64,000 nucleotides of DNA from Tolypeutes matacus (Eukaryota > Chordata > Mammalia > Cingulata > Chlamyphoridae). The notes below the pieces were generated by a model. The model ran no database searches, was not told the origin of the DNA, and saw only the letters and a list, made by a program, of their open reading frames with translations. The translations under genes and the position numbers were made by a program. The stretch covers positions 225,732-289,731 of the forward strand of contig JAKSZT010054458.1 of assembly GCA_026826555.1 (NCBI GenBank), written 5' to 3'. This document shows, piece by piece, positions 42,101 to 54,050 of the stretch; the first letter of the stretch is position 1, and each line of letters opens with the position of its first letter.

Positions 42101-42234
42101 GGAATGCGAAGTATTCTGTAAGAATCATCCTGCCCCATTCTCAAAAGTCATTACTTTCCACAAGAAGGAACCATTTGAACTAGAAGCATTTTATACTCAT
42201 TTACATGAAGTGCCTTATCCTGATCCAAGAATTG
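42101..42234 (+). CDS. HSPA4L: HSPA4L coding exon 11 (residues 415-460)
   Basis: 134 nt between TTTTAG and ATTG|GTGAGA. Encodes [20 protein letters not shown] and [20 protein letters not shown] of the beta substrate-binding domain. Starts in phase 2 and ends in phase 1. Confidence 0.97.
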
Positions 42235-42950
42235 GTGAGAGAACTCGAAAAAAAGTCTTCCATAAATTTTTGGTCTTTTATAAATAATATGGTAAAATTT
42301 GCATCAAGCAAACAAATTGACCATTCAGCTATGCCAGCACTGAATTTTAAAAGAAAGATATTTCATACATTTTTCTAAACATGTATTTTTTTAGTGCTCA
42401 GAGTTTATTTCTGGTCTAATCTCACATCATTTTGATGGCTATATTTTAAATGGTCTGTAATTGGCCTGAAACATTTATATGAGGGTTATATTTTAATAAA
42501 AATCTCTTTCATCATTAAATTGAAATTATGTTGCCAGCATGATTGTATAATCTGATTTAAAACTTTCTTATGCTCTCTGGCAACAACTATAATAAGAATC
42601 CTTTGATTACTATGAAAGTGAGAAAAGAAGACTGTAATGACCATTTTAACTGAGTAATCTTAGAAGAGTCACAATAAAATCTTATTTTATAACATTTAAA
42701 AGAGTAGAGATAATTTTTAAGTTTTAAAACATCCCATATGTCCTGTTTATTCATAGACTGAAGGTGGACAAAATTAATATTTCAAGTTCAGTATTAAAAG
42801 TAGTAAAATAAATTATTGAAGGCCAATGAAATTCTTTACTATTCAGTTTTTCTGCTTAGAATTCTCTCTCTACTATGGGTATCTTTTATAACTGAGACTT
42901 CTTTAGAGAAATAGAACATTAGTAGATTTCTTAGAGTAAAGAATTGATAT

Positions 42951-43140
42951 ATGGGGAAGCGGCTGTGGCTCAATCAGTAGGGCTCCCGTTTACCATATGG
43001 GAGGCCCCGGGTTCGGTTCCCAGGGCTTCCTGGTGAAGACAAGCCCGCCCGCGCAGCGTGGTTAGCTGACCCAGCGAGCACAAGCAGCAAGGGGGGGATA
43101 AATGAATAAATAAATAAAATCTTTAAAAAAAAAAAAAAAA
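42951..43140 (+). mobile_element. young DAS-type SINE, left arm of inverted pair
   Basis: Head GGGGAAGCGGCTGTGGCTCA, B-box GGGTTCGGTTCCC, body and A-rich tail. Left flank AATTGATAT (42942-42950) reappears inverted at 43230-43238. Confidence 0.95.
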
Positions 43141-43238
43141 GAAAAGAAAAGCAATTTCAAAAATTTACTGGAGTTTTCCCATAGCAAAATTGCTAAGTTA
43201 CCCAGTAGTCACTAATACCTGCATAAATCATATCAATT

Positions 43239-43430
43239 TTTTTTAATTTTTTTTTTAAGATTTTATTTATTTATTTATTCATTTATCCCCCCCTTGCTGC
43301 TTGTGCTCGCTGGGTCAGCTAACCACGCCGCGCGGGCGGGCTTGCCTTCACCAGGAAGCCCTGGGAACCAAACCCGGGGCCTCCCATATGGTAAACGGGA
43401 GCCCTACTGATTGAGCCACAGCCGCTTCCC
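43239..43430 (-). mobile_element. young DAS-type SINE, right arm of inverted pair
   Basis: Near-exact reverse complement of 42951-43140. Right flank TGAAATTGCTTTTCTT (43431-43446) reappears inverted at 43144-43159. Confidence 0.95.
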
Positions 43431-43732
43431 TGAAATTGCTTTTCTTATGACTAACCAAGGTAATTATTATTTGTAAAGCTTATAGTAAAAAGGTATTATC
43501 CTTTTGATTTTTACATCCAAAAATTGAATTTTATTTTGGTATTAGAATAGCAATATTATAAATACTTCCTTATATCGCCTTTGAATCAGATTGTACTTGG
43601 TTAAAACTCTAACTCTCCTATATCCTAGCATTTATAATTTTGGGCAGATTATAATTATAGTCAGATTACTCAGTTAATACATTGAGGAGTAAGTCTGAGG
43701 TGGGTACTAATCAAAGCTCTTTTTTCCTTAAG

Positions 43733-43932
43733 GGAGCTTCACTATTCAGAATGTTTTCCCACAGTCTGATGGTGATAGTTCCAAAGTGAAAGTGAAAGTT
43801 CGTGTTAATATCCATGGAATATTCAGTGTGGCTAGTGCATCAGTAATTGAGAAGCAAATTTCGGAAGGGGATCACAGTGATGCTCCTATGGAGACAGAAG
43901 CTTCATTTAAGAATGAATACAAAGATGATGTG
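43733..43932 (+). CDS. HSPA4L: HSPA4L coding exon 12 (residues 460-526)
   Basis: 200 nt between TTAAG and GTG|GTATGT. Encodes [20 protein letters not shown] and [20 protein letters not shown], the end of the beta domain, then an acidic stretch ([20 protein letters not shown]) opening the Hsp110-specific loop. Confidence 0.97.
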
Positions 43933-45560
43933 GTATGTAGAAATCTTATTTCAAGATTCCTCCAGTAGATTACATATATAGTATCTTAATCATAACTAGT
44001 TCTTAAATAATTGAAAATTTTAACCACTGAGATTTTGCCCTGAAGCTCTGCGGAAGTAATTGCTAAATATTTTTTTTTTGTAAAAGCATCAAATAATAAT
44101 CATATTTTAAATGCTCTACATCTTTAAACTTTTAATACACTTTTCAGGGGTTTGTGCATCTCTCATAGCATTATATGGAGCAGGTATATATGTGTGTTTG
44201 GAATCATCTTTCCTAAATTCCTCAATTCTTAATTTCCATTAAAAACAAATGTATTTTATGTGCTAGCTTTTTAGCTCACAGATAAAACTAATTCAGAATA
44301 ATAAATTTTGAACTGTACATATGCATGTTTTTAGATTGGAAATATATGCTTAATAGGGAATATATCAGGGTTCAGTTAGGGAAGAGATGTGGAAGTCAGA
44401 AGAATATGCTACACATTTAATGATATTAAAATACAGATTTTTGGCAGTTAATTTCTTATGATAGAGTTATGTGACCCTAACACTTAATGTATTTTAGCGT
44501 ACCACAGATGGATGATTTTAGGAGATTTTATTGTATTTCATTACACAAAGTTTTCATCTTTTTTACATGTACTTTTTAGTTGTGAGTTCTTTTTAATGGC
44601 ATTTGTTAGGTATTTTTCCAAACATAATTGGAGATCTGCCCTAGATTTTTAATGTATTTGTGCATATTAAAAATATATTTGCTATATTTCAAGATAATGT
44701 CTCCTTTTTGTGAAGCTTACCTTTTAGTTTATTTTAATAATTGCTGTAAAATCTTTTCATCCACTTATTAGAATTGCACCACTCGTCTTTACAGTACTTC
44801 ATTTAAGGAGCATCGCATTTTTTTCATCGTTTTTCTCTGCATGTATCATTTTGCTATCACATCCTTCCTTATTTGAATTGAGGAAGAGGGAATATTGTCC
44901 TAATCTTTTAGTGAACATGTCTAATTTTTCATAAACTTAACTTGAGAATAGTAGGTGAAAGTTTAACTTACAATTATAGTTCACAATAAACCTTATGTTT
45001 ATTTATGTAAATTTAATCTGTGAAGATTTATTTTGACTAAAATTGAAAGCCTTTGTTTGCTTTTGTGCTTATAAGTCTTAGAACACCACGAAATTAGTTC
45101 AACTTTTAAAAACTTTTCATTTGTTAATTTTCTTTGAAATTCTAATATAATTCAGTTTTTTTCTTTTTATAATTTTTTAGTTCTTGTTTTTTTGGAAAAC
45201 AGCTATTTAATACTTCACAGGAATCCTTTCAAAGACCAATTCTTTATAAGCATTTCACTTTCTTCACCTCTTTTTTAAGTGTCTCTGCTGAGTCCCTTAG
45301 TTTTCTCTCTATAATGTTAGTGAATCCTGGGCAATAAAAATAAAGCAGGAATAGTATGGGACTCATTTTCTACCTCCCATAGCATTTCCAATTTGCCATT
45401 TCTGTGTGTCTGTGGGCTAGAAATCCAGGTAAGCAATTTTTTAGGGTAATTTCTGAATGTGGACTTAATAAAGTACATGAATTTATGACACCTGCTCAGG
45501 CCATTTCAGAGACATTCAAGAAATCTGTTTGCTTGCTAAGGTGTTTTGGCTTACTCTAGA

Positions 45561-45745
45561 AATGGGTTCTTAACCAGGGTTCTGTGAGCTTGAATTGAAA
45601 TTTAAACATTCTTGTAGGGATGTGTTGGTGCAAGTGTGATATATTTATTAAATAATGCACAGTATAGTGTGGACTTAGTAAAGGGTCCATGGTTTTCACC
45701 TGGCTGGCAAAAGGGTCCGTGGAACAAAAAAATTTAAGAACCTCT
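45561..45745 (+). mobile_element. hAT-Charlie fossil
   Basis: GGTTCTTAACCAGGGTTCTG start and TTAAGAACCTCT end, flanked by 8-base near duplications ACTCTAGA/GCTCTAGA, the hAT target size. Confidence 0.7.
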
Positions 45746-45819
45746 GCTCTAGAGTATTTCCAGGTAGTTGAGGTACTCATATAAGAGATTTCTAGATAAA
45801 TGAGATGTTTCTGAATATT

Positions 45820-46235
45820 CAAGTCCTAACCTCTGGTATCTATGAATATAACCATATTTGGATCAAGTTGAAATGAAATCATACTGGCTTAGTGTAGGCC
45901 CTAAAGCCAATGACTGGTGTGGATATAATAGCAAGAGAGAGAATCTGGATATAGAGAAACAGACACACAGAAGAGGAAGGAAGGACATTTGAAAACAGAG
46001 GCAGAAACTGGAGTGATAAACCTAAAAGCCAGGGACTTCCAGAAACCACCAGAAGCAAAGAAGAAAGAGGCAAGGAAGGAATCTCCCCTAGAGCCTTTAG
46101 AAGGGGGGCATGGCCCTGCTGACACCTTGATTTCAGACTTCTGGCTTCCAGAACTGACAGAGTAAATTTCTGTTGTTTTAAACCACCAAGTTTGTGGTGA
46201 TTTATTACAGCAGCCCTAAAAAAAGAAAAGAAACC
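45820..46235 (+). mobile_element. MLT1-like (ERVL-MaLR) LTR
   Basis: Typical MLT1 3' end GTTTTAAACCACCAAGTTTG then GTGGTGATTTATTACAGCAG, with purine-rich GGAAGGAAGGACATTTG sequence upstream. Old and diverged. Confidence 0.75.
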
Positions 46236-46830
46236 AATTCAAATTAAACTATGTAAGCTAATTGTTTAAACTTTAGAGGGGCAAATACTATGGGCAATAA
46301 GTTCTTCATTTTACTCTTCCTTAGTTGTCAACATTGCTGTCTCTGAGGTATATAAAGAAGCCGAGACAGATTAGTGAGCAGCAGCAAAGGTGTTTTTTTG
46401 TTTTGTTTTGTTTTACATTAGAATTAATTTAGGAAGATTATTTTATGGGCCTCTTTTTTTTTTTTTTTTTCAGTCAAAATGAAGATAACTTTGGTTCTCT
46501 TGAAAATTCATTTTTTAAAAAGATTTATTTACTTTTATCCATTTTTAAGGTTTTAAGAAGGGGACCAGAAAAATCTATTGCTTTGATTATTTGCCAAGTA
46601 GGGAGTCCATTTTGGGGGTTTTATTGGTTAAAGGTTTTGTCTTTTAGACATAAGGAAAAAAATCAAAAATGTAATAATTCAGAGACAACTACTCTGACAG
46701 TTTTGGTGAATTTCCTTCAGTATTTTAATGCATTTAAAAAATATAAGTGAGTCTGTAATATGTAGATTTTGTCATTTTCATTTCATTTTTCCACATTACT
46801 CAATTATTTATAAACATTTTTCACATGAAG

Positions 46831-47235
46831 GTGTTTTTTTTTTTTTTTTCTTTCTTTCTCTCACACTCCCCCTGCCCCCCCCCCGCCCCGGTTGTTTTGT
46901 GCTCATTGTCTGCTCTCTGTGTGTGTCTGCATCTGCTTGTCCTCTCCCTAAGGCAGTACTGGGAACTGATCCTGGGACCTTCCAGACTAGAGAGAGGCTG
47001 CTCAATCTCTTGTGCCACCTCAGCTCCCTGGTCTGCTGCGCCTCTTATTGTCTCTTCTGTGTCTCTTTTTGTTGAGTCATCTTGCTGCGCCAGCTCTCCA
47101 CGCGGGCCAGCACTTGTCCTGGGCCAGCTCACCACGTGGGCCAGCTTGCTTTTCACCAGGAGGCCCTGGGAATTCCTGGACCTCCCATATGGATGGTAGA
47201 CGGGAGCCCAATCACTTAAGCCACATTTTCTTCCC
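46831..47235 (-). mobile_element. long DAS-type SINE
   Basis: About 405 bases, T tract, GTGCTCATTGTCTGCTCTCT and GAGTCATCTTGCTGCGCC body and two head complements. Target duplication TCACATGAAG at 46821-46830 and 47236-47245. Confidence 0.9.
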
Positions 47236-47574
47236 TCACATGAAGTTTGATGTTCTGTTTTGGTATGCTTGCATTTTGTGAATCTTGGCTTGTGAATTTG
47301 CTTGCATTTCTTTTTTCAGTTTTTTGGTCACAGATGAATCAAACAAGATTTATTCACATAGCACCATTAGATCTTTTAATTTTACTTATCTATGCATCTA
47401 TTGTTATTTGTAGTTTCTCTTTAACAACCAACAAGCTTCTACCTTACTATATTCATACATATTTCAAAACAGGCTAGAACACTGTTCACTTTTCCTTGTT
47501 TTGTTTTATTAAAAAAAAAAAAAAGGGAAAAAGAAAACTACCTATATATAATCAATTACAAATTTTCTTTCCAG

Positions 47575-47670
47575 GATAAAATGCAGGTTGACCAAGAAGA
47601 AGGTCATCAAAAATGCCATGCTGAACATACACCAGAAGAGGAAATTGATCATACAGGAGCCAAAACAAAG
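47575..47670 (+). CDS. HSPA4L: HSPA4L coding exon 13 (residues 527-558), acidic loop
   Basis: 96 nt, exactly 32 codons, phase 0 at both ends. Encodes [20 protein letters not shown] and [12 protein letters not shown], part of the acidic loop between beta and alpha domains. The acceptor (TTTCTTTCCAG) is strong, but the donor is AAG|GTTTAT, poor at +3 to +5. Skipping would keep the frame (see findings). Confidence 0.95.
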
Positions 47671-47950
47671 GTTTATTTTACTATTTCTGTAGTTGTATCC
47701 ATTTGAGATTGGTATTTTAAAGAAATTAGCGTATTTGCTTTATAACGCATGCCTTTTAATATACTTGATACATTTAATCTTAGTACTGTGGAAAAGTATA
47801 GAAAACATTTGGTGAGAATAAATATATTTCAGTGATTTATTACAGAAGATTTCTTTAGGAATGGGTCCTTATAAGTAAAATTATCTTTTTGGTGCAAAAA
47901 AAGTATATTTTGTAGTAATGTTTTTTCTCATTAAAAAATCGTACAATCTT

Positions 47951-48040
47951 GGGAACGGATGAAGCTCAAGTGGTTGAGCACCTGCTTCCCATGTATGAGG
48001 TCCCAGGTTCTATCCCCTCTAAAAACAAATGAAAACAATC
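47951..48040 (+). mobile_element. short DAS-type SINE
   Basis: GGGAACGGATGAAGCTCAAG head and GAGGTCCCAGGTTC B-box; imperfect duplication GTACAATCTT/ATACAATTTT. Confidence 0.8.
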
Positions 48041-48489
48041 ATACAATTTTATTGGACAAAATATGAAACAAGCAAAATGAAGAAAATTTTAATTATCAAT
48101 AACCTTGCATTTCAGAATTAACCACTTCACATATTTTACTGTGTATCATAAAATATTTTACTTTTGCAAAAGATAAGTATATTTAAAAGTGAAATTTTAC
48201 TCTCAACTCTAGTGAGAGTAATTATTTTACTAAGACAATCATTTCAGCTAAAAGAGAAGGGAAAGATCCCGCACCCCCACCCCCACCCCATCATCCAAAT
48301 GAACTTGGCTGCTGCTCTAGACTGTCATCTTCGACAGATTTTTCTAACCTGAGCAGAATTTAATCTATGGAGGTCAGCTGTCATTATGTCATGCTGTTTG
48401 TATAGATTTTTTTATATAGAGTTTTAAATCCTAGGCTCTCAAGTAATTTTGATACGTGAAGTCTGTTTATCTAAATTTTTACTTTTACT

Positions 48490-50690
48490 CTTTTTTAAGA
48501 ATTTTAATTAACATTTATTGAGATTTAATTCATGTAATTCACTTAATCTAAGTGTACAAGTCACTGGATTTTAGTGTAGTCAGAGTTGTGCAACCATCAT
48601 CATAATAAATTTTAGAACATTTTCATCACCCCAGAAAAAAACCCTGTATTCATTGGCTGTAGCTCTTCGTTTCCCCCCAAACCCTTCTCCCTGCCCCAAC
48701 CCCACCCTCACCGGATTACTAATGTGCTTTCTATCTATAGATTTGCCTATTATGTACATTTCATATAGATAGAATCATATATTGTGTGGTCTTTTTTGAT
48801 GAGCTTCTTTCACTTCGCATAATGTTCAAGATTCATTCATGTTGTAGCATGTATTAGTACTTCATGTCTTTTTTTTTTTTTTTTTTTTTTAAGATTTTAT
48901 TTATTTATTCATTTATCCCCCCCTTGCTGCTTGTGCTCGCTGGGTCAGCTAACCACGCCGTGCGGGCGGGCTTGCCCCCACCAGGAGGCCCCGGGAACCG
49001 AACCCGGGGCCTCCCACATGGTAAACGGGAGCCCCACTGATTGAGCCACAGCCGCTTCCCACTTCATGTCTTTTTATTGCCAAATAATACTGTATGGATA
49101 TACCACATTTTATTTATCAATTCATCAATTGATGGACATTTGGGTTGTTTCCACTTTTGGACTCTTATGATTAATGCTGCTATGAATATTTGTATTTAAG
49201 TTTTTTTCCCCTTAAGCTTTTTATCTGGAAATAATTTCAAACTTACCGGGACAGTTCCAAAAATAATACAAAACCCATACAGAGAACTACAACATATCAC
49301 CCTCTGTCCACTGCCCAGATCCACCAATTTTAACATTTTGCCACATTTGCTGTATCATTCTATCATTATCTATTTATCCATCTATCATTTTTTTTAAAAA
49401 AAACATTTGAGAGTATACATCATGTTCCTTGAACACATGATACTTTATGTACATTTCCTAAAAACAAGGATATTTACTAATGGAACCACCTCAAGTACAG
49501 ATATCAAATTCAAGAACTTTAACATTGGTATAAAGCTTTCAGTCTATATTCCAATTTTTTCATATGTCTCAATAATATCTTTTTTGTTCTTTTCTCCTAC
49601 ATTATTAGATCCAGTCCAGGATCACGTATATTGCATTTAATTGTCATTGTCACTTTAGTTACTTTTTAAAAAAAATAATTGTGGAAACATATATGCAGCA
49701 TAAATGTTTCTACCTCAACCACTTCTAAGCATATCATTCAGTGGGATTAATCACATTCACAATGTTGGCGTACTGTCACCCACATCTGTAACAAAAACTT
49801 ATCACCCCATAAAGAAACCCTACTGACCCATTATGCATTAAGTCCCCATCCCTCTCCACTACCCCACCCCCATAACTTATACTCCATTTTCTTTCTTTAT
49901 GCATTTGTATAGTCTAGCAGTATCATAGAAGTGGAATTATACAATATCTATCTCTTTATGTCTGACATATTTCACTCCGCATAATGTCTGCAAGGTTCAT
50001 CCATGTAGTTGCATGTATCAGGACTTCATTCCTTTATTAAGGCTGAGTAATCCCTTGTATGTATAGACCACATTTTGTTTATCCAGTCTTCTGCTGATGG
50101 ACATCTGGGTTGCTTCTGCCTTTTGACTATTGTGAATAATGCTGCTATGAACATTAGTGTACAGATATATGTCTGAGTCCCTGCTTTCACTTCTTGAGGT
50201 GTATACCTAGAAGTAGAATTGTCAAATCATGGTTATTCCAGACCTAACTTTCTAAGGAAATTCCTTACTTTTCCACAGCAGCTATACCATTTTACATTCC
50301 CAACCACAAAGGATGAGGTTTTCTACTTGTTCACCTACTTGTTACCACTTATTTTTCCCTTTCTTAATAACAGCCATTCCACTGGGCATGAAGTGGTCAT
50401 GTATATGTTTTGGTGTGGATATATGTTTTCATTTTTCTTGGGTGTATACCTAGAAATGGAAGTTCTGGAACATATGGTATCTGTATGTTTAACATTTCAA
50501 GGAACTGTCTAGATGTTTTCCAAAATGACTAATGTTTCATGATCCCATCAGCATTGTATAAGGGTTCCAGTTTCTCCACATCCTAGTCAACACTTATTAT
50601 TTTCCTTTATTGTTATTAATATTACATCCATGCTACTGGGTATCTCATTGTGATTTTGATTTGCATTTCAGATCCAATATTTATTATGTA
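48490..50690 (-). mobile_element. antisense L1 3' UTR and ORF2 end, composite
   Basis: L1 text repeats at least twice (48490-49200 and 49210-50690): 3' UTR, then ORF2 C-terminus antisense (GATGGACATTTGGGTTG; GTATACCTAGAAATGGAAG). Probably two insertions or a duplication. Interrupted by the SINE at 48874-49060. Confidence 0.75.
48874..49060 (-). mobile_element. young DAS-type SINE inside L1
   Basis: Intact body and head complement. 15-base duplication ACTTCATGTCTTTTT at 48859-48873 and 49061-49075. Confidence 0.93.
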
Positions 50691-50869
50691 GAAAGGATTT
50701 AGCATACACAAAGTACAAAACCTATCAGTATTAAAGTATTTTTAAATAAATAAAGTATGATAGGTGGTAACAGGTTTTTTTATTTGATTTTACTTCTTTG
50801 TTTCACCTAAAATCATTCTCTAATGGTGGTTTTAAAAATTTACACTTTTCCTTTCCATTTGTTTTGCAG

Positions 50870-51007
50870 TCAGCTCCCTCAGACAAACAAGACCGATTAA
50901 ATCAGACCACTAAAAAAGGAAAAGTCAAGAGTGTTGATCTACCTATCCAAAGTATCCTATGTAGACAGCTTGGCCAAGATCTCCTCAACAGCTACATTGA
51001 AAATGAG
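50870..51007 (+). CDS. HSPA4L: HSPA4L coding exon 14 (residues 559-604)
   Basis: 138 nt, phase 0 at both ends (TTTTGCAG acceptor, GAG|GTATGT donor). Encodes a lysine-rich end to the loop ([20 protein letters not shown]) and the first helix of the alpha domain ([20 protein letters not shown]). Confidence 0.97.
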
Positions 51008-51779
51008 GTATGTAATTTGAGTTGATGTTGAAATAGGTGGTACTATATTCTGAAATTTTTTAGAAGTCAATGATTATTCTTAATTTGGGGGGTAAAACTA
51101 GTTAATAACTCCTAAGAGATTATTAAATAAATCATTTAACTACTTTATTTTGGACAAAATGCTCACCTGTATTAATGTTTTATGTATAGTGTAGCTTTCA
51201 CCTTAGTTGTATACAAACAGAGACTGTCTCCCCAGTAGCAGAAGACAGTTCTGAGAATCTAAGGAGCCTTAACCCCTTTTATTCTGCGTTTAACAGTAAC
51301 ACCCAACAGCGTATTAGAGGCTTCCCCCTTCTAATGTGTTTGTCCTTAATGATTAAGGTGCTATTCAAAACATTTTCTAAAGATTTCCATTTAATACTTT
51401 TTAAAAAATCTGTTTTCATTCTTGAAATTTTCTTACATGTTTTTTCCTATTTATATGCTTAATTTTAGTCTCTTGAGGAAATGAATTTTGTTTACTGGCA
51501 GCTGTGTAAAAAGTAATTTATTTTTATTTTAAAGCATTTTGAGTGGTAGTTCCTAATTTCTACAAGCTTGGCTGGCATTAAAGGAGGTCAGTCTTCTTTG
51601 AGGTGCCCCATATTCTAACCATCTGCTATACATTATTCCAGGAATTTCCTCAAGAGATTTTGACTTTTCAGAGCTTGCATGTTTTACTACCTTCCAAAAA
51701 CTCTTATCACCTATGCATTAATTATTAAAGGCTGCATTTTATAAATGAGGCAGAGATTCTTGGAGACCTGGAACAATTC

Positions 51780-52150
51780 AGAATTTGTATGTTGTTTTTT
51801 TGATTAGAGAAGTCGTATGTCGTATGTTTATAGAAAAATCATCCAGAAGATAAAGCTCCCATAAAACACCCCTATTAACACCTTGCATCAGTGTAGTACA
51901 TTTGTTACAATTGATGAAGGAATATTATTATAATTGTGCTGTTTACTATAGTTCATGGTTTACTTAAAGGTTCCCTGTTTGTGTTGCACAGTCCTATGAT
52001 TGTTTTTTAAAAATTTTTATTTTAATAACATGTATACAACCTAAAATTTCCCCTTTTAACCACATTCAAGTACATAATTGAATGCTGTTAATTTTGTTTG
52101 CAATGTTGTGCTACATTACCATCATCATTACTGAAACTTTATAGAATTTG
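51780..52150 (-). repeat. L1 3' UTR fragment
   Basis: Antisense L1 3'-type sequence (TTTATAGAAAAATCATCCAG; CACCTTGCATCAGTGTAGTA; CAACCTAAAATTTCCCC). Confidence 0.6.
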
Positions 52151-52424
52151 TATGTTTTTAGACTAATTTTCCCAAAGGAATGAATTATGGGGAAGCACAG
52201 CTATGGCAAATATTGTATATAAAGTAAGATTTTTCTTAACTTTTAAATGTTTCACTATTCCAAATTTACAGTGTTACTGCACTGTAGTTTTTAAAGGGAA
52301 CCTTGTGTTTGAAAAACCACGTTTTCATGACAGTGAAAATTTTGTTTGTCAGCTATTGCAATCTGCAGGGATTCTTTATTTTCTTTGCTTTTGACTATAA
52401 CAATAATAATTTTTGCTGACATCT

Positions 52425-52850
52425 TCACTTTGGTATCTTATTTAATCTTCCCAATAAGCCTCTGAAGTCACTGTTAGATATCCACATTTTTCAGATTAGG
52501 AAACTGAGGAAGAGATAGACCAAATTGCCCAAGGTCACAGAGCAACCTTTGGATTTGGACCCAGTAGTCTGTCTCCAAAGCTCACAATCACAACCATTAT
52601 ACATTATCCCCTCCCATAACTAACATTTATTCATTACCAGTTATATTCAGACACTGTACTAAATATTTTATATAAAGTATCTCAGTTTTATTAACAGTCC
52701 TATGAGCTGTAAATATAATTATAATCTCTAGGATGAAAAACTGAGGCTTAGAAAGGTGAGATAACTTGCCCAAGATCTCAAAGCTAGTAAGAAGGGCACC
52801 TGAGCTTTGAACCTGACTAAATAATAACATAATCTATGTTCTTAATGGCA
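52425..52850 (-). repeat. two adjacent MIR SINEs
   Basis: Antisense MIR copies at 52425-52612 (GAAACTGAGGAAGAGATAGA, TGCCCAAGGTCACAGAGC) and 52622-52850 (AAACTGAGGCTTAGAAAGGT, AACTTGCCCAAGATCTC). Confidence 0.8.
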
Positions 52851-52873
52851 ATTAATCTGAAATTTTTGAATAG

Positions 52874-52999
52874 GGGAAGATGATAATGCAGGATAAGTTA
52901 GAGAAAGAAAGAAATGATGCTAAGAATGCTGTTGAAGAATACGTATATGATTTCAGAGACAAGCTGGGTACTGTCTATGAAAAATTCATCACTCCAGAA
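52874..52999 (+). CDS. HSPA4L: HSPA4L coding exon 15 (residues 605-646)
   Basis: 126 nt, phase 0. Encodes [20 protein letters not shown] and [20 protein letters not shown], the strongly conserved helical segment common to HSPA4, HSPA4L and HSPH1. The acceptor (TTTTTGAATAG) has a short pyrimidine tract. Intron 15 (53000-53579) holds an antisense L1 3'-UTR fragment. Confidence 0.97.
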
Positions 53000-53024
53000 G
53001 TAAGTCTAAATTTTAGTTTTTTTC

Positions 53025-53300
53025 CCTTTATTAGAGAAGTTGTGGATTTACAGAATTAATCATGCATAAAATACAGAATTCTCATTTGCCACCCTATTTA
53101 TACAATCTAACATTTCCCCTTTTAACTGCATTCAGATACATATTTCAGTGCTGTTACTTGTGTTCACAATGCTGTGCTACCACCACCTACTACCAAAACA
53201 TTTCCATCATTCCAAATAGGAATCCTATACATTGTTCCAAATAGGAACCCTGTACATTTTAAGCCTTAACTTCCCATTCCCTATTCCCACCCCATCCCCC
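53025..53300 (-). repeat. L1 3' UTR fragment in intron 15
   Basis: Antisense L1 3'-type: TACAATCTAACATTTCCCCT, GTGTTCACAATGCTGTGCTA. Confidence 0.6.
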
Positions 53301-53579
53301 TATCATTTTTATTAGAACTCTCTATGTACTTGCGAATGCTAGTATATGTTATGTAAATAGAGACTGTTGTTATTGTCCAGTCTTCTTGAGCTCATATGGG
53401 GATGTTTCTTAGTTATTTTTCCATATTGCAAAAGTATGTCAAAAAGCATGTTTATGAATAAGAAGTCAGAAAATTTTGAAATATAATCTCTTATGCTTGA
53501 AAAACATTCCATCTTTCCTTGATGATTTTGAACTCTGTGAAGAGCATTTCCAGTCAGTGTCTCTTAAATTTATAACTAG

Positions 53580-53687
53580 GACTTGAATAAACTGTCTGCA
53601 ATATTGGAAGACACAGAAAATTGGCTTTACGAAGAAGGAGAGGATCAACCTAAACAAGTTTATGTGGATAAGCTTCAGGAACTAAAG
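53580..53687 (+). CDS. HSPA4L: HSPA4L coding exon 16 (residues 647-682)
   Basis: 108 nt, phase 0. Encodes [20 protein letters not shown] and [16 protein letters not shown]. The [10 protein letters not shown](E/D)GEDQ motif is a signature of the Hsp110 helical bundle. Donor AAG|GTAAAT. Confidence 0.97.
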
Positions 53688-53935
53688 GTAAATTGTTTGT
53701 AAAGTCTGTGGTAGTGTTCAGTAGAACATAAGATTTCCTAAAGATTGTGGTATCTTTAGTGAATGTTTTTAATACATACCTGAGGAATTACTAAGGCAGA
53801 AATGTATAAAAAGAAATATTCCCTCTAATTTTAAAAGTATTTTGAGAGGAGAGCAATGCCCCATGGTATAGTTGTCTATCATGATAAACAGACATAAATG
53901 TTTAGCAGACCACAAGAATGTTAGTATTTATTTAT

Positions 53936-54050
53936 TTATTTTTTTATTTTTTATTTTTTTATTTTTGGTGAAGTACCAGGACCGGGGATTGAACCCTGGA
54001 CCATGTATGTGGAAAACTGGTGCTCAACCACTGAGCCACATCAGCTGCCC
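53936..54050 (-). mobile_element. DAS-type SINE
   Basis: T/A-rich tail, head complement GGGATTGAACCCTGGACC and CTCAACCACTGAGCCACATC. Flanks GTTAGTATTTAT/GTTAGTATTATT are a near duplication. Confidence 0.85.

Larger units (their letters stand above)
42235..43732 (+). other. HSPA4L intron 11
   Basis: Unique AT-rich sequence, apart from a pair of inverted DAS-type SINEs at 42951-43430 that bound an inverted 98-base segment (see findings). No other element recognised. Confidence 0.85.
43933..47574 (+). other. HSPA4L intron 12
   Basis: Mostly AT-rich unique DNA up to 45550, then an hAT-Charlie fossil (45561-45745), an MLT1-like LTR (45820-46235) and a long antisense DAS SINE (46831-47235). No exon-like ORF seen. 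Confidence 0.8.
47671..50869 (+). other. HSPA4L intron 13
   Basis: Contains a short sense SINE (47951-48040), then AT-rich unique sequence to 48490, then a composite antisense L1 (48490-50690) with a young SINE in it. Confidence 0.8.
51008..52873 (+). other. HSPA4L intron 14
   Basis: AT-rich unique DNA with an antisense L1 3'-UTR fragment (51780-52150) and two adjacent antisense MIRs (52425-52612 and 52622-52850). Confidence 0.8.
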
